Assembly (NCBI GenBank): GCA_013335405.1
Contig: JAAXVR010000009.1
Span: forward strand, 1 to 64,000
From: Chlorobiaceae bacterium
Lineage (GTDB): Bacteria; Bacteroidota; Chlorobiia; Chlorobiales; Chlorobiaceae
DNA: 64,000 nt
Direction of reading: 5' to 3'
Shown: piece by piece, positions 30,518-39,173 of the stretch
How the letters are laid out: each line of letters opens with the position of its first letter
How positions within the stretch are numbered: position 1 is the stretch's first letter
The notes under the pieces: model-generated
Seen by the model: only the letters and a program-made list of their open reading frames with translations
What the model was told of the DNA's origin: nothing
Databases searched by the model: none
Made by a program: the position numbers and the translations under genes

Positions 30518-31539
30518 TGGAAAAAGTCTCTCGTTATCCGAGGGTCATCGAACTCTCTGTTCCGGGAGAGACGCTCTCCGGCAATCCACTCGGCGACCCG
30601 GCCGAGCGTCGCATACCGGTTTTTCTGCCCCCCTCCTATGACGGAATAAGACGATTTCCGGTCATCTACCTTCTGGCCGGTTTCGCTTCGACCGGAAAGA
30701 GCTTCCTCAATTACAGCTTCGGGCGGGAGACCGTTCCTGAAATGGCCCGATCGCTCATTGCTTCCGGAGAGATGAAGGAGACCATTATCGTCATGCCCGA
30801 CTGCATGACTCGTTACGGCGGTTCGCAATATGTCGACTCTCCTGCGACGGGAAACTATGAAACCTACCTGGTCAAAGAAGTGGTACCGTTCGTTGACGGC
30901 AGCCTTGCGACGCTGCCCGAAAGGAAACACCGGGCACTGGCCGGCAAATCATCGGGAGGTTTCGGCGCACTCCGCATCGCAATGCGGCACCCATCAATGT
31001 TCTCTGCAATAGCATGCCACAGCGGCGACATGGGTTTCGAGCTCTGCTACCGACCGAACTTCCCTGCTGCGGCAAAGGCACTTGATCAATACGGGGGCAG
31101 CATCACGGCTTTTTTCCGGAATTACGAATGTTCCCTCAAAAAACCTTCAAGGGATTTTGCGCTTCTCGATATGCTCGCCATGGCGGCCTCGTATTCGCCC
31201 GATCCCTCAAAAGCCCCTCCGGAAAACATGAGGCTGCCGTTCGACCCCTTTACCTGTGAAATTCTTGATGATGTATGGAAGGAGTGGCTTGCCTTCGACC
31301 CGGTTACCATGATCGATGAGGAAACATACAGATCCGCCCTCCGCTCACTCGAACTGCTTTACCTCGATTGCGGCTCTCTTGATGAATACAATCTCCAGTT
31401 CTCCAGCAGGATTTTCACCGCAAAAGCTTCCGGATACGCCATTGAGCACCGTTATGAGGAGTTCACGGACTCTCACGCAAATACCTCATACCGCTACGCG
31501 GTATCCCTTCCGGCGATTTCAGAATCCATCTCACGATAA
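30514..31539 (+). CDS. putative esterase (alpha/beta hydrolase, esterase D-like)
   Basis: 341 residues of the putative esterase family (Esterase, PF00756-like). The nucleophile elbow GKSSGG is at about residues 147-152, and the N-terminal strand VIYLLAGFAS and YVDSPATGNYETYLVKE are typical. A C-terminal His candidate lies in the last 60 residues. No signal peptide. It starts inside the tatC stop, so the two are coupled. It ends 9 bases past the end of the convergent coaE gene. The substrate is unknown. Confidence 0.78.
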   Translation: MMEKVSRYPRVIELSVPGETLSGNPLGDPAERRIPVFLPPSYDGIRRFPVIYLLAGFASTGKSFLNYSFGRETVPEMARSLIASGEMKETIIVMPDCMTRYGGSQYVDSPATGNYETYLVKEVVPFVDGSLATLPERKHRALAGKSSGGFGALRIAMRHPSMFSAIACHSGDMGFELCYRPNFPAAAKALDQYGGSITAFFRNYECSLKKPSRDFALLDMLAMAASYSPDPSKAPPENMRLPFDPFTCEILDDVWKEWLAFDPVTMIDEETYRSALRSLELLYLDCGSLDEYNLQFSSRIFTAKASGYAIEHRYEEFTDSHANTSYRYAVSLPAISESISR

Positions 31540-32166
31540 CTGAGCCGCCAGAAGCACTTTCGAGTAAACCGATTCCGTCTCTTTTTTCAGCTCTTCTTCA
31601 CTGCCGTTGTTCATGATCACATAATCGGCTTTTTCAATAAGCTGCTCCTGCGGCAACTGCGACGCAATGCGTTTTTTTATCTCTTCCGCACTACCAAGGC
31701 CTTTGCGGACAGCTCTTTCGATCCGCCTTTGCATATCCGCGGCGACAACGATGACTGCATCCATCCCCCTGTCGCCTCCGGCTTCGAACAGAATGGCCGC
31801 TTCCTTGACAAGGATCCTCACCCCGTCATCCCCGGCTTTCTTTACGGCCCTGGTGAACTCCCTGAACACCGCGGGATGAACCGCCTTGTTCAGTTCGGCA
31901 AGTTTTTCGGGAAAAGAAAAAACGATGGATGCTATTTTTTTCCGGTCAGGAACAAGAACGCCCGAAGCATCCCGGAAATAGATCTCCTGACCGAAAATCA
32001 AGCTGATGGCTGAAACCACTTCAGGGTCATGAATCTGCAGCTCCCTGGCAACGTTATCTGCCTCGAAAACCCTGCAGCCCAGTTCGGAAAGGAAACGGCA
32101 TACCGTCGATTTCCCGCTTCCGAGCCCTCCGGTCACCCCGAGGAGGTATGGCACCGTTCCTTTCAT
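31531..32166 (-). CDS. coaE: dephospho-CoA kinase
   Basis: 211-residue CoaE, the last step of coenzyme A synthesis. The P-loop is GVTGGLGSGKST near residues 9-20, with the LGCRVFEADNVAREL lid region after it. The ATG at 32166 overlaps the TGA of the upstream lipoprotein (ATGA), and a frame further upstream to 32226 is not CoaE-like. It overlaps the convergent esterase by nine bases. Confidence 0.92.
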   Translation of the reverse strand: MKGTVPYLLGVTGGLGSGKSTVCRFLSELGCRVFEADNVARELQIHDPEVVSAISLIFGQEIYFRDASGVLVPDRKKIASIVFSFPEKLAELNKAVHPAVFREFTRAVKKAGDDGVRILVKEAAILFEAGGDRGMDAVIVVAADMQRRIERAVRKGLGSAEEIKKRIASQLPQEQLIEKADYVIMNNGSEEELKKETESVYSKVLLAAQLS

Positions 32167-32510
32167 TCGCCTCCCGCCTCTTTCTGCCTGATATGGAGCC
32201 TGACCTGCTCGAGAACCAGTCCCCATCGATTCGGATCGCTCCTGTAGGAAGCCGTTTTCCGGGCAAGAAGTTCGCGATCGAGATTATGCTTTGCCAGCAG
32301 GGCGATGATATCAGCTGATGCGAGCACCACCGGGATCTCGTCAGCTTCTGCCGGAGCAACACCGGAATTCTGCAGATAATCGCTGTAGAAGCCTGCAAAA
32401 CGGATATCGTCATTGTCAAGCACAGGCGTTCCATTGTCCAGGCAACCCGTAAGCGCCATGAGTGCCGCAAGAATAATGACAAGCATCGCCGGCATATGGT
32501 TCGGTTTCAT
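32163..32510 (-). CDS. small lipoprotein, unknown function
   Basis: 115 residues. Signal anchor ILAALMALTGC gives a clean lipobox (LTGC), so it is a predicted lipoprotein. The rest is a small helical domain with no recognised family. It overlaps coaE by four bases (ATGA), a translationally coupled pair. It is divergent from sodB. The envelope location is inferred from the lipobox only. Confidence 0.7.
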   Translation of the reverse strand: MKPNHMPAMLVIILAALMALTGCLDNGTPVLDNDDIRFAGFYSDYLQNSGVAPAEADEIPVVLASADIIALLAKHNLDRELLARKTASYRSDPNRWGLVLEQVRLHIRQKEAGGE

Positions 32511-32655
32511 GATGCGGTGGTTGATGTTTCGTTAACGATAGCAATAATGAAAAAAATGATTTTCCCGCAATTCCAGAAACTAAATCCATGCATTGCCAGT
32601 TTATCCATGTAAATCTTCACTCTTCTTGCTTATCAATATCTAAACCGGAAATACC

Positions 32656-33258
32656 ATGGCTTATACCCAACCTGCGCTTGCATATGCGGAAAATGCGCTC
32701 GAACCGCATATTTCTGCTAAAACCATCTCTTTCCACTATGGAAAGCATCATGCGGCATATATCACCAATTACAACAACCTCGTAGCCGGAACCCCGATGG
32801 ACGACATGACCCTCGAGGATGTCATAAAGGAGACCGCGAACGATCCGCAGAAAGTCGCTATTTTCAACAATGGTGCACAGGCATGGAACCACTCTTTCTA
32901 CTGGAACTGCCTCTCCCCTGACGGCGGAGGACTCCCTTCAGGCCCGCTCGCCGATAAAATCAGCGCTGATTTCGGAAGTTTCGACAAATTCAGGGAAGAA
33001 CTGAAAAATGCCGCCACCACACAGTTTGGCAGCGGTTGGGCATGGCTCGTGCTCGATAACGGAACACTCAGAATCGTCAAGACAGGCAACGCCCAGACCC
33101 CGCTGACAAGCGGCCAGATACCCATTCTCACCATAGACGTATGGGAACACGCCTACTACCTCGATTACCAGAACCGCAGACCCGACTATACCGCAGCTCT
33201 GATCGACAACCTTCTCGACTGGGAATTTGCTGCCGGAAACTTCTCGGCTGCACGTTGA
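32656..33258 (+). CDS. sodB: superoxide dismutase, Fe type
   Basis: 200-residue Fe/Mn superoxide dismutase. Metal ligands are visible: H27 in FHYGKHH, the WNHSFYW histidine, and D/H in DVWEHAYYLDY. The NNGAQAWNHSFYW motif with Gln in the second sphere at this position is the iron-type pattern. Length is normal and there is no signal peptide, so it is cytosolic. It protects an otherwise strict anaerobe against oxygen exposure. A terminator follows, making it a single-gene unit. Confidence 0.93.
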   Translation: MAYTQPALAYAENALEPHISAKTISFHYGKHHAAYITNYNNLVAGTPMDDMTLEDVIKETANDPQKVAIFNNGAQAWNHSFYWNCLSPDGGGLPSGPLADKISADFGSFDKFREELKNAATTQFGSGWAWLVLDNGTLRIVKTGNAQTPLTSGQIPILTIDVWEHAYYLDYQNRRPDYTAALIDNLLDWEFAAGNFSAAR

Positions 33259-33296
33259 ACGGAGTTCTTTCAGGAAGAACACCCGCTTGCAGGGAC

Positions 33297-33325
33297 CGGG
33301 CGCCGCAGGGTGCCCGATTCTTTTT
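33297..33325 (+). terminator. intrinsic terminator after sodB
   Basis: CGGGCGCC/GGTGCCCG stem (one G-T pair) with loop GCAG, then GATTCTTTTT. Confidence 0.8.
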
Positions 33326-33328
33326 CGC

Positions 33329-34186
33329 CTATTTCCAGGTAAGACCTTCGATTTCGTCGAGGTTGACAACCCTCGCTTTTCCCGGTATCGGAAACTTCAA
33401 TGCAATGGTATCCGGCTTCAGGGTCCTTTCATCATAGGATATCACCAGCCTGTTCTCCCCTTTCTTCTCGTTTCCGTCACGGAAAATCACCATTTCTATT
33501 TTTTTCGGGGCAAGAACGGTTTTGCCATCGACACGGCACAATTCAAAATCCCTGAAATGAAGTTCGGTCTCCCTGTTCCCTTCACGATCCCTGATGATAA
33601 GTGCCGTGAGAGTCCTGCTGGAGGGATCGATCAACAGTTCCTTGCTTCCGCCAGAAGTTCCGATCGTGAAAAGCAGTTTACCCTGACCTTTGTCCACGGA
33701 CCTGATAGCGCTTTCGGGTTCGGTTATCCTCACAAGACCGAGGATGGTTTCCGAAAGCATCCTGTACCCGGAATTGACCCCGAGCATCTTTTCGATGTTC
33801 CTCTGGTTATTGCTGCCGAGAAAAAGACGGTTGTTCATGAGATCATGCACATAGAGAGAGTCCCTGCTGAAAAACATGTCGGCGACAGGCCAGCCGAGCA
33901 GGCCGGAAGTGACGATCATTCTGGCCTGGTTTCCCCTGTTGAGCCTGATGTTGCAGAACACTTTATCCGTGCGTTTCGGGGTTTTTATCCAGACATCCGC
34001 ATAACCGTCCAGGGATACCACAAACGGGGATGCTTCGGCGACTTCACGGTAGATCAATATATTCTCGGGACTCAGAAGCGTTTTTTCAAGCGGGATCTCT
34101 TCCCGGGTGACGCTTTCGAAATCATCACATCCAGCCGAGAAAAGCATCGCAATCAGAAGAGCCATCAAAAATCCAGTCTTTTTCAT
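33329..34186 (-). CDS. DUF4292-type lipoprotein (LolB-like)
   Basis: 285 residues. N-terminal KKTGFLMALLIAMLFSAGC has a lipobox ending at C20 (SAGC). The remainder, with alternating beta segments and DVWIKTP, RIVTSGLLGWP and EIEMVIFRDG, fits the DUF4292/LolB-like beta-barrel half seen in Chlorobi and Bacteroidota envelope lipoproteins. It may carry lipid or lipoprotein cargo between membranes, by fold analogy. It converges on sodB and shares a 225-bp intergenic region with the rlmI-like gene. Confidence 0.72.
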   Translation of the reverse strand: MKKTGFLMALLIAMLFSAGCDDFESVTREEIPLEKTLLSPENILIYREVAEASPFVVSLDGYADVWIKTPKRTDKVFCNIRLNRGNQARMIVTSGLLGWPVADMFFSRDSLYVHDLMNNRLFLGSNNQRNIEKMLGVNSGYRMLSETILGLVRITEPESAIRSVDKGQGKLLFTIGTSGGSKELLIDPSSRTLTALIIRDREGNRETELHFRDFELCRVDGKTVLAPKKIEMVIFRDGNEKKGENRLVISYDERTLKPDTIALKFPIPGKARVVNLDEIEGLTWK

Positions 34187-34411
34187 CGTTCAGATCCATT
34201 TCGTGTTTGCCGCGTGGTTGCGACGTATTGCGTCACCCTGATTACCGCTGTTTTACATCTTTCCCTGCACGTTTCTTCACGTTGATTCACAAAATCACCA
34301 CCGCTGTCGCAAACGTTGCATGCCGCTCGAAATTCAGCAGTTGCACGGGCATTAAAAATTCAGTTTAATGTATAAAGCTGCTTCGTCAAAACCATAAGCC
34401 TTTTTTCCTCC

Positions 34412-35593
34412 ATGCAATCCCTGTACCTCAAACCGAAAGAACACCACCGTATCCAGAAAGGTCATCTCTGGGTCTTCAGCAACGAGCTCGAAAGCGTACC
34501 CCGCGACATTGCTGCCGGTGAAACCGTGAACCTGTTCACGCACGACCGGAAATTTCTCGGAACGGGGTTCTTCAATCCCAATTCACTGATATCCTTCAGA
34601 CTCCTCTCCCGCAACGAAGAGGCACTGGACAGGGAATTTTTCAGGAAAAAGATCATAGAAGCCCTCAGGCTCCGCGACAGGATCTACAGGACAGACGACA
34701 CGAACGCATACCGTGTTGTACACGGCGAATCCGATGCCCTGCCGGGTCTCGTGATCGACAGATTCAACCGCGCAGTGGTTCTCCAGGCTTTTTCGGCAGG
34801 TATGGACCGCCATCTTCCCCTGCTTTGCGAATTATTGCAGGAGATCCTCGATCCTGAGGTTATCGTTATACGCAACGAGTCGGTCCTCAGGGAACTCGAA
34901 GGCCTCCCGGTCTACAAGGAAGTGGTACAGGGCGATCATAAAGGCACCATTCAGACAATCCACGACGCAGGGATCACCTTCGAAGTCAATCTTTTCGAAG
35001 GTCAGAAAACAGGCTTTTTCCTGGACCAGAGGGAAAACCGCCGTATTATCAGGAAGTTCGCCGAAGGTGCTGAACTGCTCGATGTGTTCACCAACGATGG
35101 CGGTTTTGCACTCAATGGACTCTACGGAGGTGCAAAATCGGTCATGATGCTCGATGCTTCCCAGGAGGCGCTTCAGCGGGCAGAACGGAACGCGCGCCTC
35201 AACGGATTTACCGAGTACAGCCTCATCGCCGCCGACGCTTTCGACATGCTCGAACAGATGGTCCGCGCACAGGAGCGGTTCGATGTCGTTGTGCTCGATC
35301 CACCAAGCTTCACGAAAAGCCGCAAAAACCTCCCGGCTGCCCTGAAGGCATACAAAAAGCTCAACAGGCTCGGCCTTCAGCTTCTGAATAACGGCGGGTT
35401 CCTCGCAACGGCTTCATGCAGCCACCACGTGTCGGAAGAAGATTTTCTGCAGACGGTCCACCAGGCGGCACTTGCCGAAGGAACTCACCTGAGAATGGTT
35501 TACAGAAACTCGCAGCCGTTCGATCATCCGGTGCTCCTGGCAATGCCTGAAACCGGCTATCTCAAATTCGCCTGTTTTTACGTGACGCGCTGA
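34412..35593 (+). CDS. class I SAM-dependent rRNA methyltransferase (RlmI-like)
   Basis: 393 residues: an N-terminal PUA domain (about 1-80, including the start [19 protein letters not shown]) then a Rossmann methyltransferase domain with motif [21 protein letters not shown] and the catalytic VVLDPPSF near residue 295. The layout matches RlmI, which methylates C1962 of 23S rRNA. It ends with the nucleotidase gene on the opposite strand, stops one base apart. Exact target base is inferred from the family. Confidence 0.86.
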   Translation: MQSLYLKPKEHHRIQKGHLWVFSNELESVPRDIAAGETVNLFTHDRKFLGTGFFNPNSLISFRLLSRNEEALDREFFRKKIIEALRLRDRIYRTDDTNAYRVVHGESDALPGLVIDRFNRAVVLQAFSAGMDRHLPLLCELLQEILDPEVIVIRNESVLRELEGLPVYKEVVQGDHKGTIQTIHDAGITFEVNLFEGQKTGFFLDQRENRRIIRKFAEGAELLDVFTNDGGFALNGLYGGAKSVMMLDASQEALQRAERNARLNGFTEYSLIAADAFDMLEQMVRAQERFDVVVLDPPSFTKSRKNLPAALKAYKKLNRLGLQLLNNGGFLATASCSHHVSEEDFLQTVHQAALAEGTHLRMVYRNSQPFDHPVLLAMPETGYLKFACFYVTR

Positions 35594-36181
35594 TTATTCG
35601 GCCCCAGGGGCAGATTCCCTGATAATCTCGTAGACCTCCCGCCACGATGCCGCCCTCGGTGAAGCAATGTGGCGGTTGGTACTGTTCGCGAAACAGATGG
35701 TGAAAAGCCCCCTGCCCCTGAGCTGCACGATGTTGTCAGGAGTATCTTCGACATAGATATCGGCCCCTACCTGCTCCTTCTCCTTCATGAAACAGAGATC
35801 CCAGTAAGGGATCCCGTGGCTGTCGAGCCAGTCGACGGTCTGCTGGACGGCAGAAGCATGGAAATAGTGGATGAACAGCCTGTGGGTGATGATGCGGATG
35901 CGGTAACCCTCATCGGACAGCATGCGGAGGTATTTGCGTGCGCCGGGGATCATGGGCATGGTTTTGAACAGTTCTCTCTGGGTCACCGCGAACCGGTGAA
36001 GGCTCTCGTACTGGTTCCTGTCCGTGATGCCCCATTCCGAGAGGCCGTAAGAGACATCTTCGGACAGGTCTCCGGGAGAACATTCGAACCATTCGGCGGC
36101 TATTTCGCGCATGCGGCGATAGAAATCGGCGCATACTCCATCAAGGTCCACACCGATAACGATTTTTCTTCTTTCCTTCAT
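35594..36181 (-). CDS. 5'(3')-deoxyribonucleotidase/HAD phosphatase
   Basis: 195-residue HAD-superfamily enzyme of the NT5C type. The nucleophile motif [11 protein letters not shown] begins near residue 9 (D12 with D14), and IRIITHRL plus YVEDTPDNI complete the motif II/IV positions. Substrate is probably a nucleoside monophosphate, but could be another phosphate ester. There is no signal peptide. It lies 33 bp after the thioredoxin-TPR gene and ends against the RlmI-like gene. Confidence 0.78.
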   Translation of the reverse strand: MKERRKIVIGVDLDGVCADFYRRMREIAAEWFECSPGDLSEDVSYGLSEWGITDRNQYESLHRFAVTQRELFKTMPMIPGARKYLRMLSDEGYRIRIITHRLFIHYFHASAVQQTVDWLDSHGIPYWDLCFMKEKEQVGADIYVEDTPDNIVQLRGRGLFTICFANSTNRHIASPRAASWREVYEIIRESAPGAE

Positions 36182-36214
36182 ACACGGGTCGGCGTCAGCC
36201 CCTCCCCCTCTGAG

Positions 36215-37021
36215 TTAAAAAGCTCGATCGAAGCTCCTGCGGTGCTTCATGGTAATTTCATGATCTTCTCCAAGGAACCTGAAAATCGCGATGCAGGCTT
36301 TTCTCGGTCCGTCGTCATCATAGTGCCGTTTTTCGCGCAGAACCCCGATAAAACCTTCGAGAGCCCCGTCGAAATCCTGCCGTTTCAACATCCCGATGGC
36401 ACGGAGATAACCCTCCTTCATGGGGTCCTCCTGCAGGCTGCGGGGATCGATCGTCATCAGGCGGCCAAGGGTGGCTATGGTCCCGGCAAGTTCGGCCAGG
36501 GAGGGCTCGTTTTCAAGCATCCCGCAGAACCGGAGAGCCTCCTGTGGATTGATGAAAAGTTCAAGCCTGGCAAGAAGAGATGCCGCGTTCATGTTTCCGG
36601 GTTCCTTTCGAAGTACCCCTTCAAGGAGAGTGATCGCCTTCGAAGGCTCGCCCCGGTTCATGAAAATACCAGCCGAAACGATCTCCTTTTCATACGGTGA
36701 CGGTATATTTTTTTTCAGCCATTCCGTCAGCAGGTATTCAGGCAGGGCGCCGGAAAATTCCTCCCGAACCTCCCCGTTCACGAAAAGTTTCACATTCGGA
36801 ATGCTTTTCACCCCGTATTGTCCTGCAATATCGGCATGTTCTTCGGTATTGACCTTGACGAGCTCCCATCGGCCCTCGTTCATTCCGGCCAGCTTTTCGA
36901 GTACAGGTGCAAGCATGCGGCAGGGAGAACACCACTCGGCCCAGAAATCGACAAGAACCGGGATAACGTGACTCCGCTCTATCACATGACGTTGAAAATC
37001 CAGAGTGAGAGATTCGTTCAT
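36215..37021 (-). CDS. thioredoxin-TPR protein (CnoX/YbbN-like)
   Basis: 268 residues: an N-terminal thioredoxin domain (about 1-110) with active site WCSPC, then a helical TPR-like region. This architecture matches YbbN/CnoX, a redox chaperone that holds oxidised proteins and passes them to GroEL or DnaK. Unlike E. coli CnoX, which lacks the reactive pair, this one keeps both cysteines, so it may also reduce disulfides. It precedes a nucleotidase gene and is downstream of the small SQR-companion gene and its terminator. Confidence 0.8.
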   Translation of the reverse strand: MNESLTLDFQRHVIERSHVIPVLVDFWAEWCSPCRMLAPVLEKLAGMNEGRWELVKVNTEEHADIAGQYGVKSIPNVKLFVNGEVREEFSGALPEYLLTEWLKKNIPSPYEKEIVSAGIFMNRGEPSKAITLLEGVLRKEPGNMNAASLLARLELFINPQEALRFCGMLENEPSLAELAGTIATLGRLMTIDPRSLQEDPMKEGYLRAIGMLKRQDFDGALEGFIGVLREKRHYDDDGPRKACIAIFRFLGEDHEITMKHRRSFDRAF

Positions 37022-37060
37022 ACTGCAAATACTGATGGATGAATGCTTTGATAAAACTGT

Positions 37061-37088
37061 GAAAAGAATTTCCTCACCGGGAGGAAAT
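37061..37088 (-). terminator. intrinsic terminator of the SQR operon
   Basis: ATTTCCTC/GAGGAAAT perfect 8-bp stem with a 5-nt loop, followed on the minus strand by TCTTTTC. It lies just after the stop at 37091, which supports the small gene there being real. Confidence 0.8.
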
Positions 37089-37090
37089 CA

Positions 37091-37249
37091 TCATGAGTGA
37101 CCGCCGGCAACGATTCTTATCATTTTGATATTCAGCACGATAAAACGGACAAATTGCCAGACAATATTTTTCCTCCAGAACATCGTCGTTCCGGAAGGTA
37201 CGGGAGGATAGGCCTCGTCGTAATATGCCTTGATTTTATTGGTATTCAT
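37091..37249 (-). CDS. 52-residue companion of the SQR-like gene
   Basis: An ATG at 37249 opens a 52-codon frame ending TGA at 37091-37093, directly before a strong terminator and 40 bp after the SQR-like gene on the same strand. The protein starts MNTNKIKAYYDEAYPPVP and contains an amphipathic, aromatic-rich stretch NIVWQFVRFIVLNIKMIR (28-45) suited to lying in or on a membrane. It is short and easily missed. I infer a membrane-anchor or assembly partner for the flavoprotein from its position, but no family is recognised. Confidence 0.65.
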   Translation of the reverse strand: MNTNKIKAYYDEAYPPVPSGTTMFWRKNIVWQFVRFIVLNIKMIRIVAGGHS

Positions 37250-37289
37250 AGATCACGCTGTTTAATTATGCCCGGACGTTATTGATACA

Positions 37290-38744
37290 TTACTCAGGAA
37301 TCAGCCACCAGAAAGGATAGCCTTTCGCCTTGTGGAAGAACAGGTAATGGAGAATGACTTTCAGCCAGTGTCCTGCAAGTCCGGCTTCACCGACCGAATA
37401 GTTCATGTCCCTGCCCCAGTCCGGGTATTTTTCCCAGTCGGGAACAACAGGAAAAAGCGTCATGGAAGCACCGAGGCCATCAAAGGATCCGAAACCGGCC
37501 GAAACGATACATGCCGCTCCCATCCTGCTCATTGAAGCCCTGTGACGGTGTTCCTCCATTCCCTGTATTTTTTCGGCGATATTGAGCGCCACGATTTTTC
37601 CCATAACACCGGAAGGCATACCTGTGCGGGGAGGTGTCGGAAAAATCTGCCTGCCTGTCGGGCTCGCCATCGGTTTTGAAATCGGATGCGGAGGGGCGAA
37701 TGCAATGCCCGGAGCATAAATATTCTTGAAGAGAGGATTCTGGTATATCGATGGCCAGTCATCGGCAGCCCAATCCTCGAATGGTTTCTGGGCATAATCC
37801 GCATCAACTTTCATGAATTTGTTCGGCATGAAGAGATCCGCCGTGATGTCCGCGCCGTTTTTATCGAAGACGGTGAGACCGACACCCGAGAATGAGGGGA
37901 TCAGCATGGCGAAATCGAATTCCTGCACCATATCCCGTCCTTCCAGTGTTTCGTAGTAAGCCTTTCCCGGTTCGACCCTGTAAACCCCGGCCCTCTTGAT
38001 CCAGTTGATACCGTATTCGGCAAGGAGGGATTCCGTGAAGACCTTCGTAGGTGTATAATATCCGCCACGGTTGATAAAGGCTCCCGCCATGCCGAAATCA
38101 CCAAGCTCGTATTCGTTCGAAATCCAGGTGATCCTGGCCTTGTCGCTGAGCCCCAGTTTCGAGATTTCGTGTGCAATGTTCAGGATATACTCGAAAGCCG
38201 CGCCCTGGCAGGTTGCCATGGCATGCCCTGTACCGATCAGAAAACGCTGTACCTGACCGGCCTTCATCTTTCTGATGTTCTCCTGCAGATGCTCCCAGGC
38301 ATGGGCTGCATGTCCGTAGGTACAAACCGAAAACGTATTCTTGTCCGGACCAAGACCTTCGGTGGCGTCAAAATTCAGCTTCGGTCCCGTAGCATTGACG
38401 AGATAATCATACTCAACGTTTTCCCGCTGGCCCTTGTGAGCATCATCCGTGTATTCAATGGTGACATATCCTCGCGCTGTCTCAAGGTCGCCTTCCGGAT
38501 GGATTTCGAGGGCTTTTGCAAGTTTAAGCGCAATACCCCATCGGTCGTAGACCTTTTTATGCTCGAAACGGACATCGTCGATAGACATCCTTCCGACACC
38601 AACCCAGATATTGGAGGGGATCCACTGATAATATCGGTTTGGAGTGACCATCACCACTTCATGGGCTTTTCCGAGCTTTTTCTTTAAAAAAGCCGCGCAT
38701 GTGTGCCCTGAAATTCCTGCGCCCAGAACAACGACTCTGGCCAT
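37290..38744 (-). CDS. sulfide:quinone oxidoreductase-like flavoprotein
   Basis: 484-residue FAD-dependent disulfide-type oxidoreductase of the SQR/FCC family. The N-terminal FAD loop is VVLGAGISGHTCAAFL (4-19), a central NATGPKLNF motif and a C-terminal GMPSGVMGKIVALNI FAD-contact are present. A hydrophobic amphipathic tail (LKVILHYLFFHKAKGYPFWWLIPE) is the usual membrane-attachment element. It oxidises sulfide and delivers electrons to the quinone pool. The subtype (several SQR types occur in green sulfur bacteria) cannot be fixed here. It is followed by a 52-residue gene and terminator. Confidence 0.83.
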   Translation of the reverse strand: MARVVVLGAGISGHTCAAFLKKKLGKAHEVVMVTPNRYYQWIPSNIWVGVGRMSIDDVRFEHKKVYDRWGIALKLAKALEIHPEGDLETARGYVTIEYTDDAHKGQRENVEYDYLVNATGPKLNFDATEGLGPDKNTFSVCTYGHAAHAWEHLQENIRKMKAGQVQRFLIGTGHAMATCQGAAFEYILNIAHEISKLGLSDKARITWISNEYELGDFGMAGAFINRGGYYTPTKVFTESLLAEYGINWIKRAGVYRVEPGKAYYETLEGRDMVQEFDFAMLIPSFSGVGLTVFDKNGADITADLFMPNKFMKVDADYAQKPFEDWAADDWPSIYQNPLFKNIYAPGIAFAPPHPISKPMASPTGRQIFPTPPRTGMPSGVMGKIVALNIAEKIQGMEEHRHRASMSRMGAACIVSAGFGSFDGLGASMTLFPVVPDWEKYPDWGRDMNYSVGEAGLAGHWLKVILHYLFFHKAKGYPFWWLIPE

Positions 38745-39127
38745 GGAAATTATGTTTATGTGTTAAGATAAATCTCAAGCAATACATCGGAAAAAATCCG
38801 TGACAACCCTCAACATTAAATATATATCGCAATCCGCATCAATGTCATGCAATTCCTGTTACAGGGCAGAAGAATTTTACCGGACAGTACCATGCATAAT
38901 ACAAGATATTATTGGCGTATGCCAATTATCTCAAAGCTTTCCTGTCGACTGCCGAACGTATGATTTCGGGCAAATTACATCCATCTCCCTGCAGTGCGTC
39001 GTTTCAGTCGAGGCGGTTTTGGCGGTTTTTGAAAAAATTCTGAACCGAAGCGGGGAAAAGAGAGGAGGCAAAACCGGTGGTAAAAGTTTCCGGGTGAGAG
39101 GTATGAGAGATGCTCAAGGGAATGAAG
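38745..39127. other. intergenic region upstream of the SQR-like gene
   Basis: 383 bp with no convincing gene. It should contain the SQR promoter and, at its right end, the hcp transcript terminator. AT-rich near 38750-38830. No repeats or operators were fixed. Confidence 0.5.
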
Positions 39128-39154
39128 AAAAAAAAGGGGGCTTATGCAGCCCCC
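39128..39154 (-). terminator. intrinsic terminator of the hcp operon
   Basis: GGGGGCT/AGCCCCC stem with a 5-nt loop, followed on the minus strand by TTTTTTTT. It is 20 bases past the hcp stop. Confidence 0.88.
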
Positions 39155-39173
39155 TCACCAGAAAACCGATGAT

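Noticed and set aside
33227-34285. A 352-codon open frame on the plus strand
   Set aside because: It runs antisense to the DUF4292 lipoprotein and through the sodB terminator.
35669-36700. A 343-codon open frame on the plus strand
   Set aside because: It is antisense to the nucleotidase and thioredoxin-TPR genes, both of which have clear active sites.
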